This document shows, piece after piece, positions 25,711 through 37,800 of a stretch of DNA of 64,000 nt. A program made the translations under genes and the position numbers. The notes beneath the pieces were generated by a model. That model was given only the letters and a program-made list of their open reading frames with translations, did no database searches and was not told where the DNA came from. Origin of the DNA: Hypholoma sublateritium FD-334 SS-4 (Eukaryota; Basidiomycota; Agaricomycetes; Agaricales; Strophariaceae). The number at the start of each line of letters is the position of its first letter. Position 1 is the first letter of the stretch. The DNA lies in assembly GCA_000827495.1 (NCBI GenBank), contig KN817542.1, positions 232,178 through 296,177 of the forward strand, given 5' to 3'.

Positions 25711-27697
25711 GGAATGGGAGGATTTAGATTTAAAGGGTAGAGATCAGCTTTGCGCTTTATAGTACTTACCTTTCGAGGCATAGGTGCAGGGGCATCGGAT
25801 TATACACGCAGCGCGGCGCAGCACAGCGGCGTACGCACTTGGTGCGGATTATTTGCCGGCTTATACTACACTCCTGAGAGGACGAGTCACAGATGATTTG
25901 AATAAATGAGGGGTAAGATGGGCCTCGCTTACTGGCTGCGTAAAATACTAACAAAATCCACTGAGCAACACAGGTGTAGTACTTTATTTTCGGTAAGTAG
26001 GAAATCCGAAATGAGGAAAGATTTGGCCATCGAGCTTTCTCGAGCTTAAAAATGACGAAGATTAAATAAATGTGTGCAATAATTAGAGGCAAATTGACTA
26101 TTCTCGTTGACCTGCTGCAGCCTAAAAAAGACGCAAAGTAACCATGATAAAAATAGCTCTCGATCTATTTTTTGCACGCTCGCGGGGTGACAGAATAGGC
26201 CAACATTAGCGAGGCTGCGGTCGCGAATGCCCAGTGAGTTGTTCTCTGACCTAGCAAGGGAAAAATGTATTCTCGCACGGGAGCGAAGCACTCAGGGCCA
26301 TTTATTGGACGGAGGTCAAAAAAACTCGTTAAATTCACTAACCTTGACCGGGCCGGTTCGGAGTTTGCCGAGTGACCCAACCCTTCAAGTTGTCCATCGG
26401 TGAGCACGATTTAAGTTTTATTGGATCATCCCAGGGCAGCAGTGCGTATTGGACGGTAAATAGTCTTGTTTTGGCGTAGAGTAAGAGCGACCGATCATGT
26501 CTCTAACGGATAGTAAGCTCAGAAGTGGGTGTTTGCACCTGCCAGTACGCATAAACATAGAACGCCATCATTAAGTATACTAGAGATCACTAGTATAATG
26601 TGACATTTATTAAAAAAGAAATCGCTCGTAGCATGCGTAGCAGTTCCCCTTAAAGCTAATAACTTGAAGCCGGGGTCAAAAGGCTGCTACTTGGCAGCTG
26701 CGGCTGCGGGGATGAGATGCGCGACGCCGCAATTAAATGAGCGTGTGATTCTTGAGTAAATTAGCACGTTCTAGCTACTGCTGCGTGGACGGCTGCGGAA
26801 CGGGCACGGTTCGAGAATCGACACTGGAGAAGGGGGAGTTCATCACCATTCCTACCAGCATGTTAAACCTTGTATTTACTTATGGTGACCGTTGACGTTA
26901 CGGCCTTGTCGTACACCGCCAAGCTGCCCTCCGTTCATCTCTGGCGGAGATTTTTACTGAATTTTAAGTACGTGTTATGCAACTGATCTTCCGTTGAATC
27001 AGAAAATACTGAACACCCACCGCAGCTTCATAAGACAATCATTCAAGTAACCAAATTCTACCTTGGGAGACTTCGGAAATTACAACTACTGCTGGAAGCA
27101 CAGCGACCGCAGTGAGAGAGAGTGAGAGCCGCATCGTCGTCGTGGACTGTGTCACCCAAGCCCATAGTAATCCTCTGGGCTCTCTGTCATTGCAGACTAT
27201 ACCTGGAGTCACGAGTGCCATACTTGTCCTACTACCTAGTAAGTGTGCTACTTGGTACTGGCTGACTACGTGCGTTCGAAACTCTCAAGCTACGAGCAGA
27301 AACTATGCCGCACTCAAATCAATCCTCTCTTGGACTCTTCCAAATCCGGTGTCTTGCCACTGAAGCATTATCTTCACTTCAAGCCATCAATGCATCATGC
27401 ATCAAATCTGAGGCTGCAGCATCGGAAACTGATTGGAAATACATTTCTGGTAGTCAGCGTCGTGAGAAACATTCCGCCTTGAACAAGGTAAAGGGCCACG
27501 TCTGCCTACCCACGCCCTCCCCATCTTCCTAGGAGTTAATATTCGCCACCTCATCGCTCTACAGCGCGGCGCTGCTTTCTAGTGGTCTTTTGCTAGCCTA
27601 CAGCTTCACCCTTGCCTAAAATTTGATTTTGTGGACCAACTGGCAACCACTACGGCCCCCCCCGGCTTAAGACTTGCACTCGCCAATTTTCACTGGC
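25711..27697. other. gene-poor stretch
   Basis: About 2 kb. A minus-strand open frame at 26165-26407 (starting MLTDGQLEGLGHSANS) could be an orphan exon but nothing joins to it. A plus-strand open segment at 27308-27489 (MPHSNQSSLGLFQIR..., ending in a good GTAAAG donor) could be a first exon of the next gene. A C-run lies at about 27657-27664. Otherwise I see nothing. Confidence 0.4.
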
Positions 27698-28586
27698 ATG
27701 AACCCATTTGTTGCTTACTTGCAGTACCTTGCGTCGGTGGAGGAGAACACCGCGGCGAGTCATAGCATCCATTCGCCAGAGTCAATTACCCATGGCGTGC
27801 GTCCCAATGAAGCCCGTGAATTCGATGGCAGCGCTTCGCCACCCTGCTCCCCTTTAATCATGGCGTCTCCATCACTTCCCAAGGACCTACTTGACTTCCC
27901 CACACAGGATCCCTCGCATCCTGAACGACCCTCCGTCTCCGTTCTCTTCCAGCCAAGTAGCTCGTCCTTTGCCAACATGTCCCCCAGCCTCGAATATTAT
28001 CAGGTTGCCTTTCTCTCCGCCAAAAATCAGCCGCCGTCGGACACCTACGCTCCGTCGTTTGAGTCCGTTGCGTATACTCTTGCGGACGAAGCTCTAAACC
28101 TGGCACCAACCGTTAAGTCTTCTATATGCAGTACCATGGGATTTATACTCATATAGAGACAATTAATTCACACAGAGTTCGCTAAAAGAGCATGCTCCTC
28201 GGGAAGTTCTAGAACAAGTGTTTTCCCTGCTTGCAGACGCAAGTGAGGCTCTTACATTAAGGCAGTCTATCGTCCTCACGCAAATCGGTTTTCATCTTGA
28301 AGAAATTCGTACGAAACTCCGCGTCTATGATGGTGACAGAGAGACTCTTGTCGTCATTGCCAGCAAAATTAAAGAAACCGAAGCCTTGGCTCAACACCAA
28401 CACATTTTACTTGACTTGACTGCACTTCGCTGTCAGAAGCTCAGCTCCCGGCATGGACGGCTATCTTTTTCACAACGTAATGGGGTCTTCCTTTCCCAAA
28501 TACAGCCAGCCCTTGACGAAACAAAGCGTCTTCGACAGGAAGCAAACCTGTTCGTGGGCGACCATCTCAACTTCCCGTGGAGGTAA
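27698..28586 (+). CDS. hypothetical coiled-coil protein
   Basis: Not recognised. Exon 27698-28111 starts MNPFVAYLQYLASVEENT and is a Ser/Pro-rich disordered part ending LADEALNLAPT. A GT-AG intron (28112-28175, donor GTTAAG) leads to exon 28176-28586, SSLKEHAPREVLEQVFSLL, then a long amphipathic helix region (HLEEIRTKLRVYDGDRETL, KETEALAQHQHILLDL), ending NFPWR with TAA. About 274 aa. An alternative model uses the open exon at 27308-27489 spliced to 27725 (acceptor TTGCAG), which keeps the frame and would replace the first nine residues. Confidence 0.6.
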
Positions 28587-29611
28587 CCTCAATCGGATAC
28601 CAGCTACATAGGGCGCATAATTATATCCTGGATTTCATTTGCTGTATAGTCTAGACTATAGAGTCATTTGCTGTTGTGCCATTGTAAGTATCTGTTTATA
28701 ATGTTCTGATCGTACTACATAATATAAATATCGCTAATAGTAATACTCTGCGCTTCTAAATTCAGATTGTACATACTCAAGTTGCAGCTATTTTTGTATC
28801 AACAAAATGGCTCGCGCAGCACTACACAAAATGATTTTTTCCTACTGTTGGGGGAGGTGGGATGGCCGAAATAAAGATCTATTAAGCGCAGAATTGGTAG
28901 GATCTGGTTTTCTGATACGAAAACAGTCGATTCCAATATGGAGATAACATCCGGCGATAGCCATAATTCATATCGTTTGTAGCTCGTCGGCCGCAGTTCT
29001 CCAGTCACAGTTCACGGCCCTGGATAAATCAGTTTATAGATTACTTCGAAGTTCGAAACCTCATATTTCACACAGGCTGTCTTGATTAGTACGACCCAGG
29101 CTGCTCAAGGGCTGCTGCACTCCCAAACAATCTCGGGCACTGGCAAGTTTGGTTCTAAATGCCAGCATCCTGCATCGTGTTGCTTTCAAGACCCAACACA
29201 GCCCGAAGAGCACTAGTTAAGTTCGAACTTATCTCGATCGCTATCGAATACACACCTCGATATTCTTCACAGAAGCCCTCGGCCCATGAATTACTACTCG
29301 TTGAGTAATGGTATTGTCAGGAGATCAGAGTATTTGTCTTCGATTCACTTCGATGCGGCGTGTAAGCAGTGGCGTCCGCCGAAAATTCTCGCTAGTTGCT
29401 CAGGCTGGCATTGTGTTCAGGTCGAAAAAGAACTATCTGACTCACGACCCGTATCTGTACGACGGCGAAAGTACGTAGAGATGTCAATCGCCCAAGAACA
29501 GCGGACAATTGCATATTGGTTGCTTTGAGATGAAAAGATAACGACAGGCGACGACGCTACAAAAGAAATCATTGAAGCCGCAAAAATCCAGCTTCATTCC
29601 CAGTAGCCTCA
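28587..29611. other. intergenic, no gene
   Basis: About 1 kb. Short frames on both strands have no splice or family support. Presumed 3' UTR of the preceding gene and promoter of the next. Confidence 0.45.
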
Positions 29612-31421
29612 ATGGCCTCTCGGTTCACTCACGCCTACCATTTGCCGCCCCTCGGGGATAATACGACATCTCAGGACAGAGAACCTGATAGTGCTACGAA
29701 GGCATGCATCGACCGCATCTATGTCGACCAGCAAGCATCCTTCGACTTTGAAGTCGCCCCCGATCACGAATTCATGCCAGTATACCCTACAGAGCAGCAT
29801 CCCAACGCTCCCCACCCGTACGATATCTGTGGGATCTTCAACGAGGTAATTATTTCTACTTTCATGCTGCAAACAAACGCTGATCTTGGACAACCAACTT
29901 CGTAGGGCGAGCAGACGAGCGCGGGGAATCCCGCCCGGAACATATACGAATTTCATCGAGACTGGCGCCAGGTTCTAGATGTTACGACGATTCTCGTCGC
30001 CTACCAAGAAGTTGTAACCTACCGCCCGATTTTTGCTACCGCGTTTTCCTGCTTCACTGCCTGCGACATCCATGACGGAGTCACCATCAAGCGGGTATGG
30101 GCATTCTTCTCCCTGTTGCTCGACATCGTGCTCGAGTCCCTGTCCATCAAGCTGCTCTCCGGCGACTCTTCGACAAATTCAGTATGTCAGCATGCCGAAC
30201 AGATCCTACTTGGGATCGGCTTTGGTGTCCAACCCATTGTCGATTTGTATCACCACATCTGCACTTCGGAAATGTTCAGCCGCCTTGTTAATAGAATAAG
30301 CTTGCGGAATATCGGCCTTTGCACGTTCACTTCTATGGCCGATATTGTGGCCGACGACGGCGGGCTCTACCTATATTACTTGGTTAAAAATTTCGTGAGT
30401 GACCTTTTCAACGGAAGCAATGATTGGACGCTTACAATGTATACTAACAGCTCGTGTGCGCCAATGCTGCGATAGCCAGACAGCTTGAACGGGACTCACT
30501 GGTGGTCATGGAGTCATACGACATCTGCGGACTTCGTTTCCCCAAGTCCTATGAATACCAGATGTTACTGTGGTCCGAGCTCCAAAATTTCGCCTTCAAT
30601 CCGTTCATCAACGATCTATTCCTCCCCAGCACGATGACCAAGGAACTTTTAAAACTATTGCGCAATGAATATCTCGTCGTCGCTCCTGCCCGAATCCGAT
30701 TATACTGCTGCACCGGAGTACGCATGCTAACGGGCAGTCTTTTCAACACTCTGACCTACGACGCTATTGCACACGGATATTTCAAGCGCCACTGTCACCT
30801 GTCTTTTACTGCCGAAATCTTCAGTTTGGCAAGCACCATCGTGAGTAGTTCTACGCGACTCGCTCCCTTGGAAATTCATGGCTAAACCTGGCGTTTTAGA
30901 TCATGTTCCGTTTACATGCAATCAGGACAGGATTCCTTGCTGGCCGGCCGATTCCTATCATCGACCCTCGTTTCAGCATGAGAGGTGCTGATGGGGAGTT
31001 TTCGCAAATTTTCTTGCAGGTCTGGGCCATGCATGCTGATACTTTGAGACATTTCGGCAAGATGGAGTTAGGAATACCAGGGCTGGATTTCCCGTTCGAG
31101 GGCCCATCCGTCTCCGGTGCCACCGGAAACCTCACTCCAGATACTCCTTCGCCAACTGCTGTCCGCAAGCAAAGATCAATGGTCGATTTGGCGTTGGGGT
31201 ATCTTAACCGCGCCGGCGATAAACCGGCAGGGTCAACTCCATCTGTTTCACCCGCCGGCGCCAGCCCGGCGGCAGTTGGCGCGCCTTTTGGTAGCACACT
31301 TCCGGCCACATCGTCGGCTCCATGCGTACATGGCCCCTTTCCTTCCGTCAGGGTGGCCTTGCAGGAGTTTTCCAAGGTGTGCAGGTTGCAGGAAGAGCCC
31401 AGAGGACTGCTTCGACGGTGA
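29612..31421 (+). CDS. hypothetical protein, four exons
   Basis: Not recognised. Exons 29612-29845, 29906-30394, 30451-30840 and 30900-31421 splice cleanly (all introns 56-60 nt, phase 0), giving about 544 aa. The N-terminus MASRFTHAYHLPPLGD is hydrophilic with no signal peptide. Residues ~110-400 are rich in hydrophobic helices (AFFSLLLDIVLESLSIKLL, NIGLCTFTSMADIVADDGG, EYLVVAPARIRLYCC), which suggests a helical-repeat or solenoid fold rather than a channel, because charged residues interrupt each helix. The last ~110 residues are Pro/Ser/Ala-rich and disordered. The stop is TGA at 31419-31421. Confidence 0.75.
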
Positions 31422-34400
31422 TGCAGAGCCAAGATTTCCTTTATTGTCTGCGGTAGCCGAACGGAAGGCAGTTAGATTGGCTAGTATCATGTGAATGCCG
31501 CATCTGCACTTGCCACCGCATCCGCACTTTCAATGGCTTCAGTTCAGTGGGGTAGTAGGTAGATTGTGTTGCACTATATGTTTAGCAAAGTTTGGGTATA
31601 TCAGAATGCATGTCAAGTTCTTCGGTGTTGCTTTGTGCAAAAGTCAGTGCTTTATGACCTCATCACAGCATTAACTTGAAAGTTGCCACCGACCTGCTAA
31701 TCTTGTTTATTCACCAACAATTTACTAGTAAACCTCGTGGTAAATAACCCCGAATTATTTACGCATCTGTAACGCTCGCTATGTGCTTCGCACACTGGCA
31801 CCTAACCCTTGGTGGCAGCTATATGGGCCGGTGAACGGTTCGGCGGACGCTGTCCGCAAACTCCGCTCCCAGTAACTGAGACGTTCTGAGTAAATCGAGG
31901 AAGTTTTGACTCCGATGTCCTGAAAAGTGGTGTTTGACTCTTCCAGCCTGGAAATTGGCGTTCCTTGGGCGTTCCCGCCGCCTGGGAGAAACGGTGGCCG
32001 GGCCGGCCGAACGCTCGCGCGTCTGGACTCTTGACGGACTGCTGCATGACGCCAACAAGGCGCCAAAGGTGTTTTAGAACTCGCTTCCCAGCCTTTTTAC
32101 GACAGATTTAAGGCAAATTTTACTTGTTTATATCAAGGGGTTATAGTAGAAAATAGTATTTAAGTACATAACGCACCCAAGAAATTGCGTCGTTGCACCG
32201 ACCTAAAAATAGGATGACTGTTTTCAGTAAGTTATCCTTCGCCCTTCCCAAAGTCAAATCTCCTTGATTTTTGATATAGAGGGCACATTTAATGTACAGC
32301 TACATCAGAAAACTGAATTTAGAGCAGAAAATCAGTCAAACAGTGGTGTTTTCAACCCGTTTTGAACCTCTCACCTTGCCTATTTTTACTATAGCTTAGT
32401 CAGGTTGCTCGTGACGCGGAAGTACTCAGTACTCATCTTTCACTGTCGTTGTCCCCTTGAATCCTTCCTCATGATAGCTCAATGCACGTATAGCACCGGC
32501 AATGTCACGCCGCGCCGCCCTCGTCAGTCTACCTCTGCCGCGGATGCCTCACGCCTTCCCCCTTCATCGTCAACCCCGGCCGGACCAGACGCGCGGCTGT
32601 CGTGACGCCTACGCAAGCTGCTTTGCCCGCCCCCGGCGCCCCGCCCTCTTCGACTCAACAGGCTGCCATAGCAATCGCGTGGCCTGCGCGAGCGCCGTTA
32701 TCTGCCGCGACGCCCCTCTCGTGGCCTGTATTCTTCGCCGCATCGCCATTTATGCACTTATTTGCGCCACTATGGTCCCTGCACCAGATGCCCCCTCCAG
32801 ACCTCTAAACCTGCACACCTCGCTGGAGCCCGTCGTCGCCTTCATTTCGCCATCCCCCGAACACGAAACGCAAGCTGCGAAGCGCGTAATGCACCGGTGC
32901 TGCAGCGTGTATTACTCTCAGACCAGCTGCCCTGGTCGGCGCTTTGCCATTCCGGTGTGCGACGACCGGGAAACGCACGATTCACTGTTCGCGAGTCGCG
33001 CACCTGCCGCTGTTCAGACGCTCCAACACGCGCCAGATGCGAAACATGCTTCCGAATCATAGTTCATGTACCGCGCCGCCACTATGGCCACCGCTCCGCC
33101 CGTCCAATGCGCAGCGAATGCAAAATAGCAGCTGGTTGTGCTTCATGGCTGGTCCCACCCGCTGCTCAGACTCAAGGCCTCAAACTCACGAGAGGAATTT
33201 TGGACAGTGATTCGGCTGTCCTGCCCGCGTAGACCGCAGTACTTGCGCGGGCGCCGCTACGGTCTGTCTTGCCCCTTGGATATTTGAATGCCTAAAAGCA
33301 GCTCCAGCTTCCATGCTCGCGCTTGTGCCGTTATTCAATTTTGCGCACTTCCAGCATTCGACGACGCTGGCACCGTCCCCACACAGACCACAGTGCTCCT
33401 GCGGGTTTTTTTCACCCTGCGCCCCCTCCCACACACAATGTCGCCATACCGCGCCGCCCGCCTCTTCAGCCCCCAACAACGCAGTCACACCTTCTACGCA
33501 AGCTTCGCAATTCGCTCGGGCACCCCGTGTCTTCGAGCAGCATCCTACGCCGCTCCTCAGGCGCCGGCGCTAGTACTGCTCCTCGGGCTGACGCTGATTC
33601 TCGTTCCCGGACGAAGACCCGCGCCTGCTCATGCAGGCGCTGTTCCTCTCCGGTCAGCTCTTCCGCAGCTGAATACCGTCTCCGCTTTCAGATGATCCAA
33701 GACCGCTCCTGTGCGAGCTGCATGCCCCCTCCAGCACCAAACCTCACTGCTCCACGGCTCCCGCCGCTTATCCCCCCTAGATCCATCAACCGCGACACCA
33801 CAGGGGTGCGTGCATATGCATCGAAGACCGCGCAGACGCCATTGCCCGCAGTGACATCCCCCCAGCACCCCGGCGCCTTTACCCGCCGCAGCGTACTTCT
33901 AGCACCCAACACCGCCGGTCCCGCTTTTGATGCCTGCGCAGCTTGTGCAGGCGCTATCTCACGCCGCCGCGCCCTTCCCAGCTGCAAGGATGCCACTACG
34001 CTGCCCGCGCGAATTTGCAGACCCATATATGCCGTCTATGATGCAGTACCCATGTAGTAATTACCATTTCAAAAATACTGATGCTAGACCTTTGCCGCAG
34101 AGGGTGATCTTGTAAGATATTCACATACACGTGAATGAAGATTCGATGACCACGCCCCACATGCACATTCCCAAGTCATTGCCCCCTCAGACTCATCAGC
34201 CCACCTGCGTCCATGCACCCATATACATGCCAGTGACACCACCGTCTTCGTCCCTCGAACCATTGCTATCTCGTAGCGGCCTGTGGCAAGAGCATGCGCG
34301 TGCGATGTTGAAACTTGGAACTGTGTCCCTAAAAGGAGATTCATTGGCCGTACTACGGAGTCTCAGTTGCGTACCAAAGCTCCGTATGCACTTCTGAAGG

Positions 34401-34865
34401 CGCAACGGAGTCCTTCCCTGTTGATGCGGGAATTTGAAGTGTAAATGAATGATAAACATCGAGACCAGAGAAGGGAAGTACCCCTTTCTTAGAGAGGGGA
34501 ACCGGGGCTCAAATCCTCTTTCTAGAGTCTAGCATCTTTGAAGGCTATGAAAACCTTATTGGCCGAGCTTGAAGCTTCGAACTGCGGCCCCAGCATAGCA
34601 CTGCGGAAAACGACTCCGCCGCAGCCCCGGCAGCTGAGTGGCGACCGGCAAGGCGGCGGCTCTCGTTCTGCTGACCGTGACAGCGAAAGCCTGCGGCGCG
34701 CCAGTGCTTCGGGCTCAGAGTCGGATTCTAGCACTCGCCAGCTGCCTCAGTACCACTGAGAATACTACAGCTGTAAAGACAGTAATTCTTCTTACGGCGC
34801 TCATCCATCTGCACAGGCGTAACTGAGAGGATAACATCGCCATAACATCGCCAACTCTGGACCGG
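31422..34865. other. repeat-rich region before the transposase
   Basis: About 3.4 kb with no supported gene. At 31848-31890 a partial copy of the 22.4-kb hairpin element (CTCCGCTCCCAGTAACTGAG) occurs. From 32400 to 34060 the DNA is C-rich on the plus strand, and several frames stay open because of low-complexity Pro/Ser/Arg composition (longest 33323-34057); they overlap each other and I do not regard them as genes. A copy of a dispersed GC-rich repeat lies at 33017-33057. A 73-codon Ser/Arg-rich frame at 34538-34759 may be transposon-associated. Confidence 0.5.
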
Positions 34866-37800
34866 TTGGCCCTGGGGCGGTATATCTCAATGGACGAATT
34901 CATCTGGCATGCCGACGCCACCTTCGATGCCTCCCAAGACTCGAACCCAAGTCGACAATGCTTGGCCTGCGGCCGAATTTTTATGCAATCAAATGCCTAC
35001 AGTGTCCACGCGCGCAGCTGTCGACCTCAGAAAAAGAGGATGGCAAGCGCTTTAGATGCAGCGAAGGAAAAATACAGAAGAAAGAAAGCCCGCTTGAACG
35101 AACCTCCCGCTCCTCAACCGCCGCTCCTGGAGTCCACTTTAGAGGCGATGGGGCCTTCCAACGAGGTGAGGGGATCAGAGGGTTCTCTACAGAAAACTTT
35201 TCTGAGCTTCATCATGCAACTTTTAGATTCAAACTGAATCGGCTTCCCCTACTTCTGGGGAACAGTTGGCACTGGCTGATGACTCTCGTTCTATTGCGGA
35301 GAGACGACCGCGTAGAGAGAGAAGACAACCACTGCCTTTCCATAACCAACAACCAGTGCTACTGCGGAGTTTGCCTCTTGCGGTGCCAACGCTGGCGCGC
35401 GATTCCTCAAGCTCCGTTCCCGCCTCTCAAGCACTTCCGCCCCCGATTCGGAAGCTAATGATGTCTCAGCGTAACGATGTTGGCCTTTTTCGACAATACC
35501 ACGCTGTTGATTTCCCCTCCCATGATCCCGATGCAGACACCCAACTCTCAGACATATCAGATTCAGCATCTAACGATCAAAATGCTCGCTCTTGCTCAGA
35601 TTCTCTTTTTCAACCATACCCCAACAAGAATGCATTTTTACTCGGCGAATGGTACTGGAATGGAGGCACCCAAAAAACAAAGGAATCATTCAAGAAATTG
35701 ACCGAGATTATCTGCAACGAGACCTTTGACTCGGCCGATATCAGGGGCGTTTTGTGGGACTCAGTCAACGACAATCTTGGAGCATCTTCTGAGTCTGAAG
35801 ATCTTTGGTTTGACGAACTAGATGCTGGCTGGATTGAAACTATGATAACATTACCCATTCCTTTCCACCGAAATACACCAAATCCGGGCCTCGGAGAATA
35901 TACATTTCCGCCATTTCGCCACCGCAGTATCGTTTCAATCCTCAAAGAGAAGATGGCGAATTCGCATGACTTTAGGCATTTTCATCTAGAGCCATACGAA
36001 CTGAGATGGCGGCGGCGAGACATGTTAGAAAAGGAGTCTATCAGAGTATATGGGGAGCTTTACACATCGCCTGTATTCTTGGAAGCACAGGAAGAGATTC
36101 AAACAGCAAATGGGGTACCTGGATGCACTCTACCGCGGGTTCTGATCGGCCTCATGTTTGGATCAGACAGTACTCATCTTACCTCCTTCGGAAGTGCGTC
36201 TCTATGGCCTTGCTATATGTACTTCGGGAACGAGTCAAAGTATCGCCGATGTAAGCCAAGCTGTAAGCTTTGTAACCATATTGCATATTTTCAGAAGGTA
36301 AATTCATTTCAGTGCTTTCCCATCATTTACGTGAGGCTCAATCGTATTATGAAACAGGTGCCACCAGAATTCAAAGACTTTGTAGCATCCCATTCAGGCG
36401 GGAAAGGCCCTAGCGATGCCTTTATGACACACTTACAAAGAGAGTACATTCACGCTCAGTGGAAAGAATTGCTTGATGATGACTTTTTGGAAGCCTATGA
36501 GCACGGCATTGTTATCGAGTGCTGTGATGGCAAAAAACGACGTTTTTACCTCCGAATATTTGCTTACTCGGCGGATTATCCAGAAAAGTATGTTCAGCAC
36601 TATAACCTATGAGTATCGCTGACACAAAATTATGCAGAGTTCTTCTCAGTAGTATTCGCAACATGGGAAGCTGTCCATGCCCTCGATGCCTTGTCCCAAA
36701 GACCAGTACTGATCAGCTAGGAACTAAATCTGATCAACACCAACGCGTAACTCTTGCCAGGAAAGATAATCCACAATACAGGGTCAAGATATCAAGTGCT
36801 CGTGACATAATCTACAAACAAAACCGTACAGTCGACAGCAACTTTGTTGACAACCTCTTAAAGCCAGAATCTTTGGTGCCGATTGAGGTTCTTATGTTTT
36901 TCCAACTTGTATTTGTTATATGGCTGATTTTTTTGTAGAATGCCTTCTCTGTGCAGCTTTCTAGATTTGGATTCAACCTTTTCTCGATCTTTCTTGTGGA
37001 CTTCATGCACGAATTCGAAATTGGCGTGTGGAAAAAAGTTTTTATCCATCTACTCCGAATATTACAAAGCATTGACGGTGCTACAAATACAATGGACAGC
37101 AGGTGAGCTGGCTTTATTGAGGAAAATATACTGGCTGCATCTTTCCAATAAGGTTTCGCGCCGTTCCGACCTTTGGACGTGACTCTATACGGCGATTCAC
37201 AAACAACGTATCCGAGCTGAAAAAGTTGGGGGCAAGAGATTACGAGAATCTTTTACAAGTTAGTACAGCTTACCGCTCACCTGAAAATCACTAAAGTCTT
37301 CCTTTTTAAGTGCTGCATACCAGTCTTTGAGGGTCTTCTGCCCGAGCCGCATAATAGCAACCTATTGGATGTTTTATTTGCTCTCGCCCACTGGCATGCT
37401 ATGGCCAAGCTTCGACAACACACGGAACTTTCCCTGAAAGTCTTGGAATCAGTCACAATACAGCTCGGTGGGCTGTTGAGGAATTTTCGGGACACAGTGT
37501 GTAAGGCCTTCGATACGAAGGAGCTTAATCGTGAAGTAGCAGCGCGGATGCGAAGGATGTCAAAAAAATCCACTTCACCGATTGCCTCAGGATCAACTCA
37601 AACTGCTTCGAACACCTCCGGAAAGCATAGCAAGTAGACTGTCCAAGGGCCGGGCCGGGTCAGGGTCGGCACTTTTTTGCTGACCCTGACCCTGACCCTC
37701 CCCTGACCCTCCTTGACCCTGGCCCTCAGGGCCGGGTCGGGGTCGGCCCGGGGTCGACCCAGGGTCAAGTACCAAAAATGCTCAATTGTCACAGTTGAAG

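Noticed and set aside
32502..33062. 186-codon open frame
   Set aside because: Same compositional effect as above; overlaps competing frames and a dispersed repeat.
33323..34057. 244-codon open frame in the C-rich block
   Set aside because: Low-complexity Pro/Ser/Arg composition, several overlapping frames equally open, no domain or intron signal.
34480..34530. possible tRNA (GGCTCAAATCC-like B box)
   Set aside because: No A box at the right distance, and neither the T-arm nor the acceptor stem pairs.
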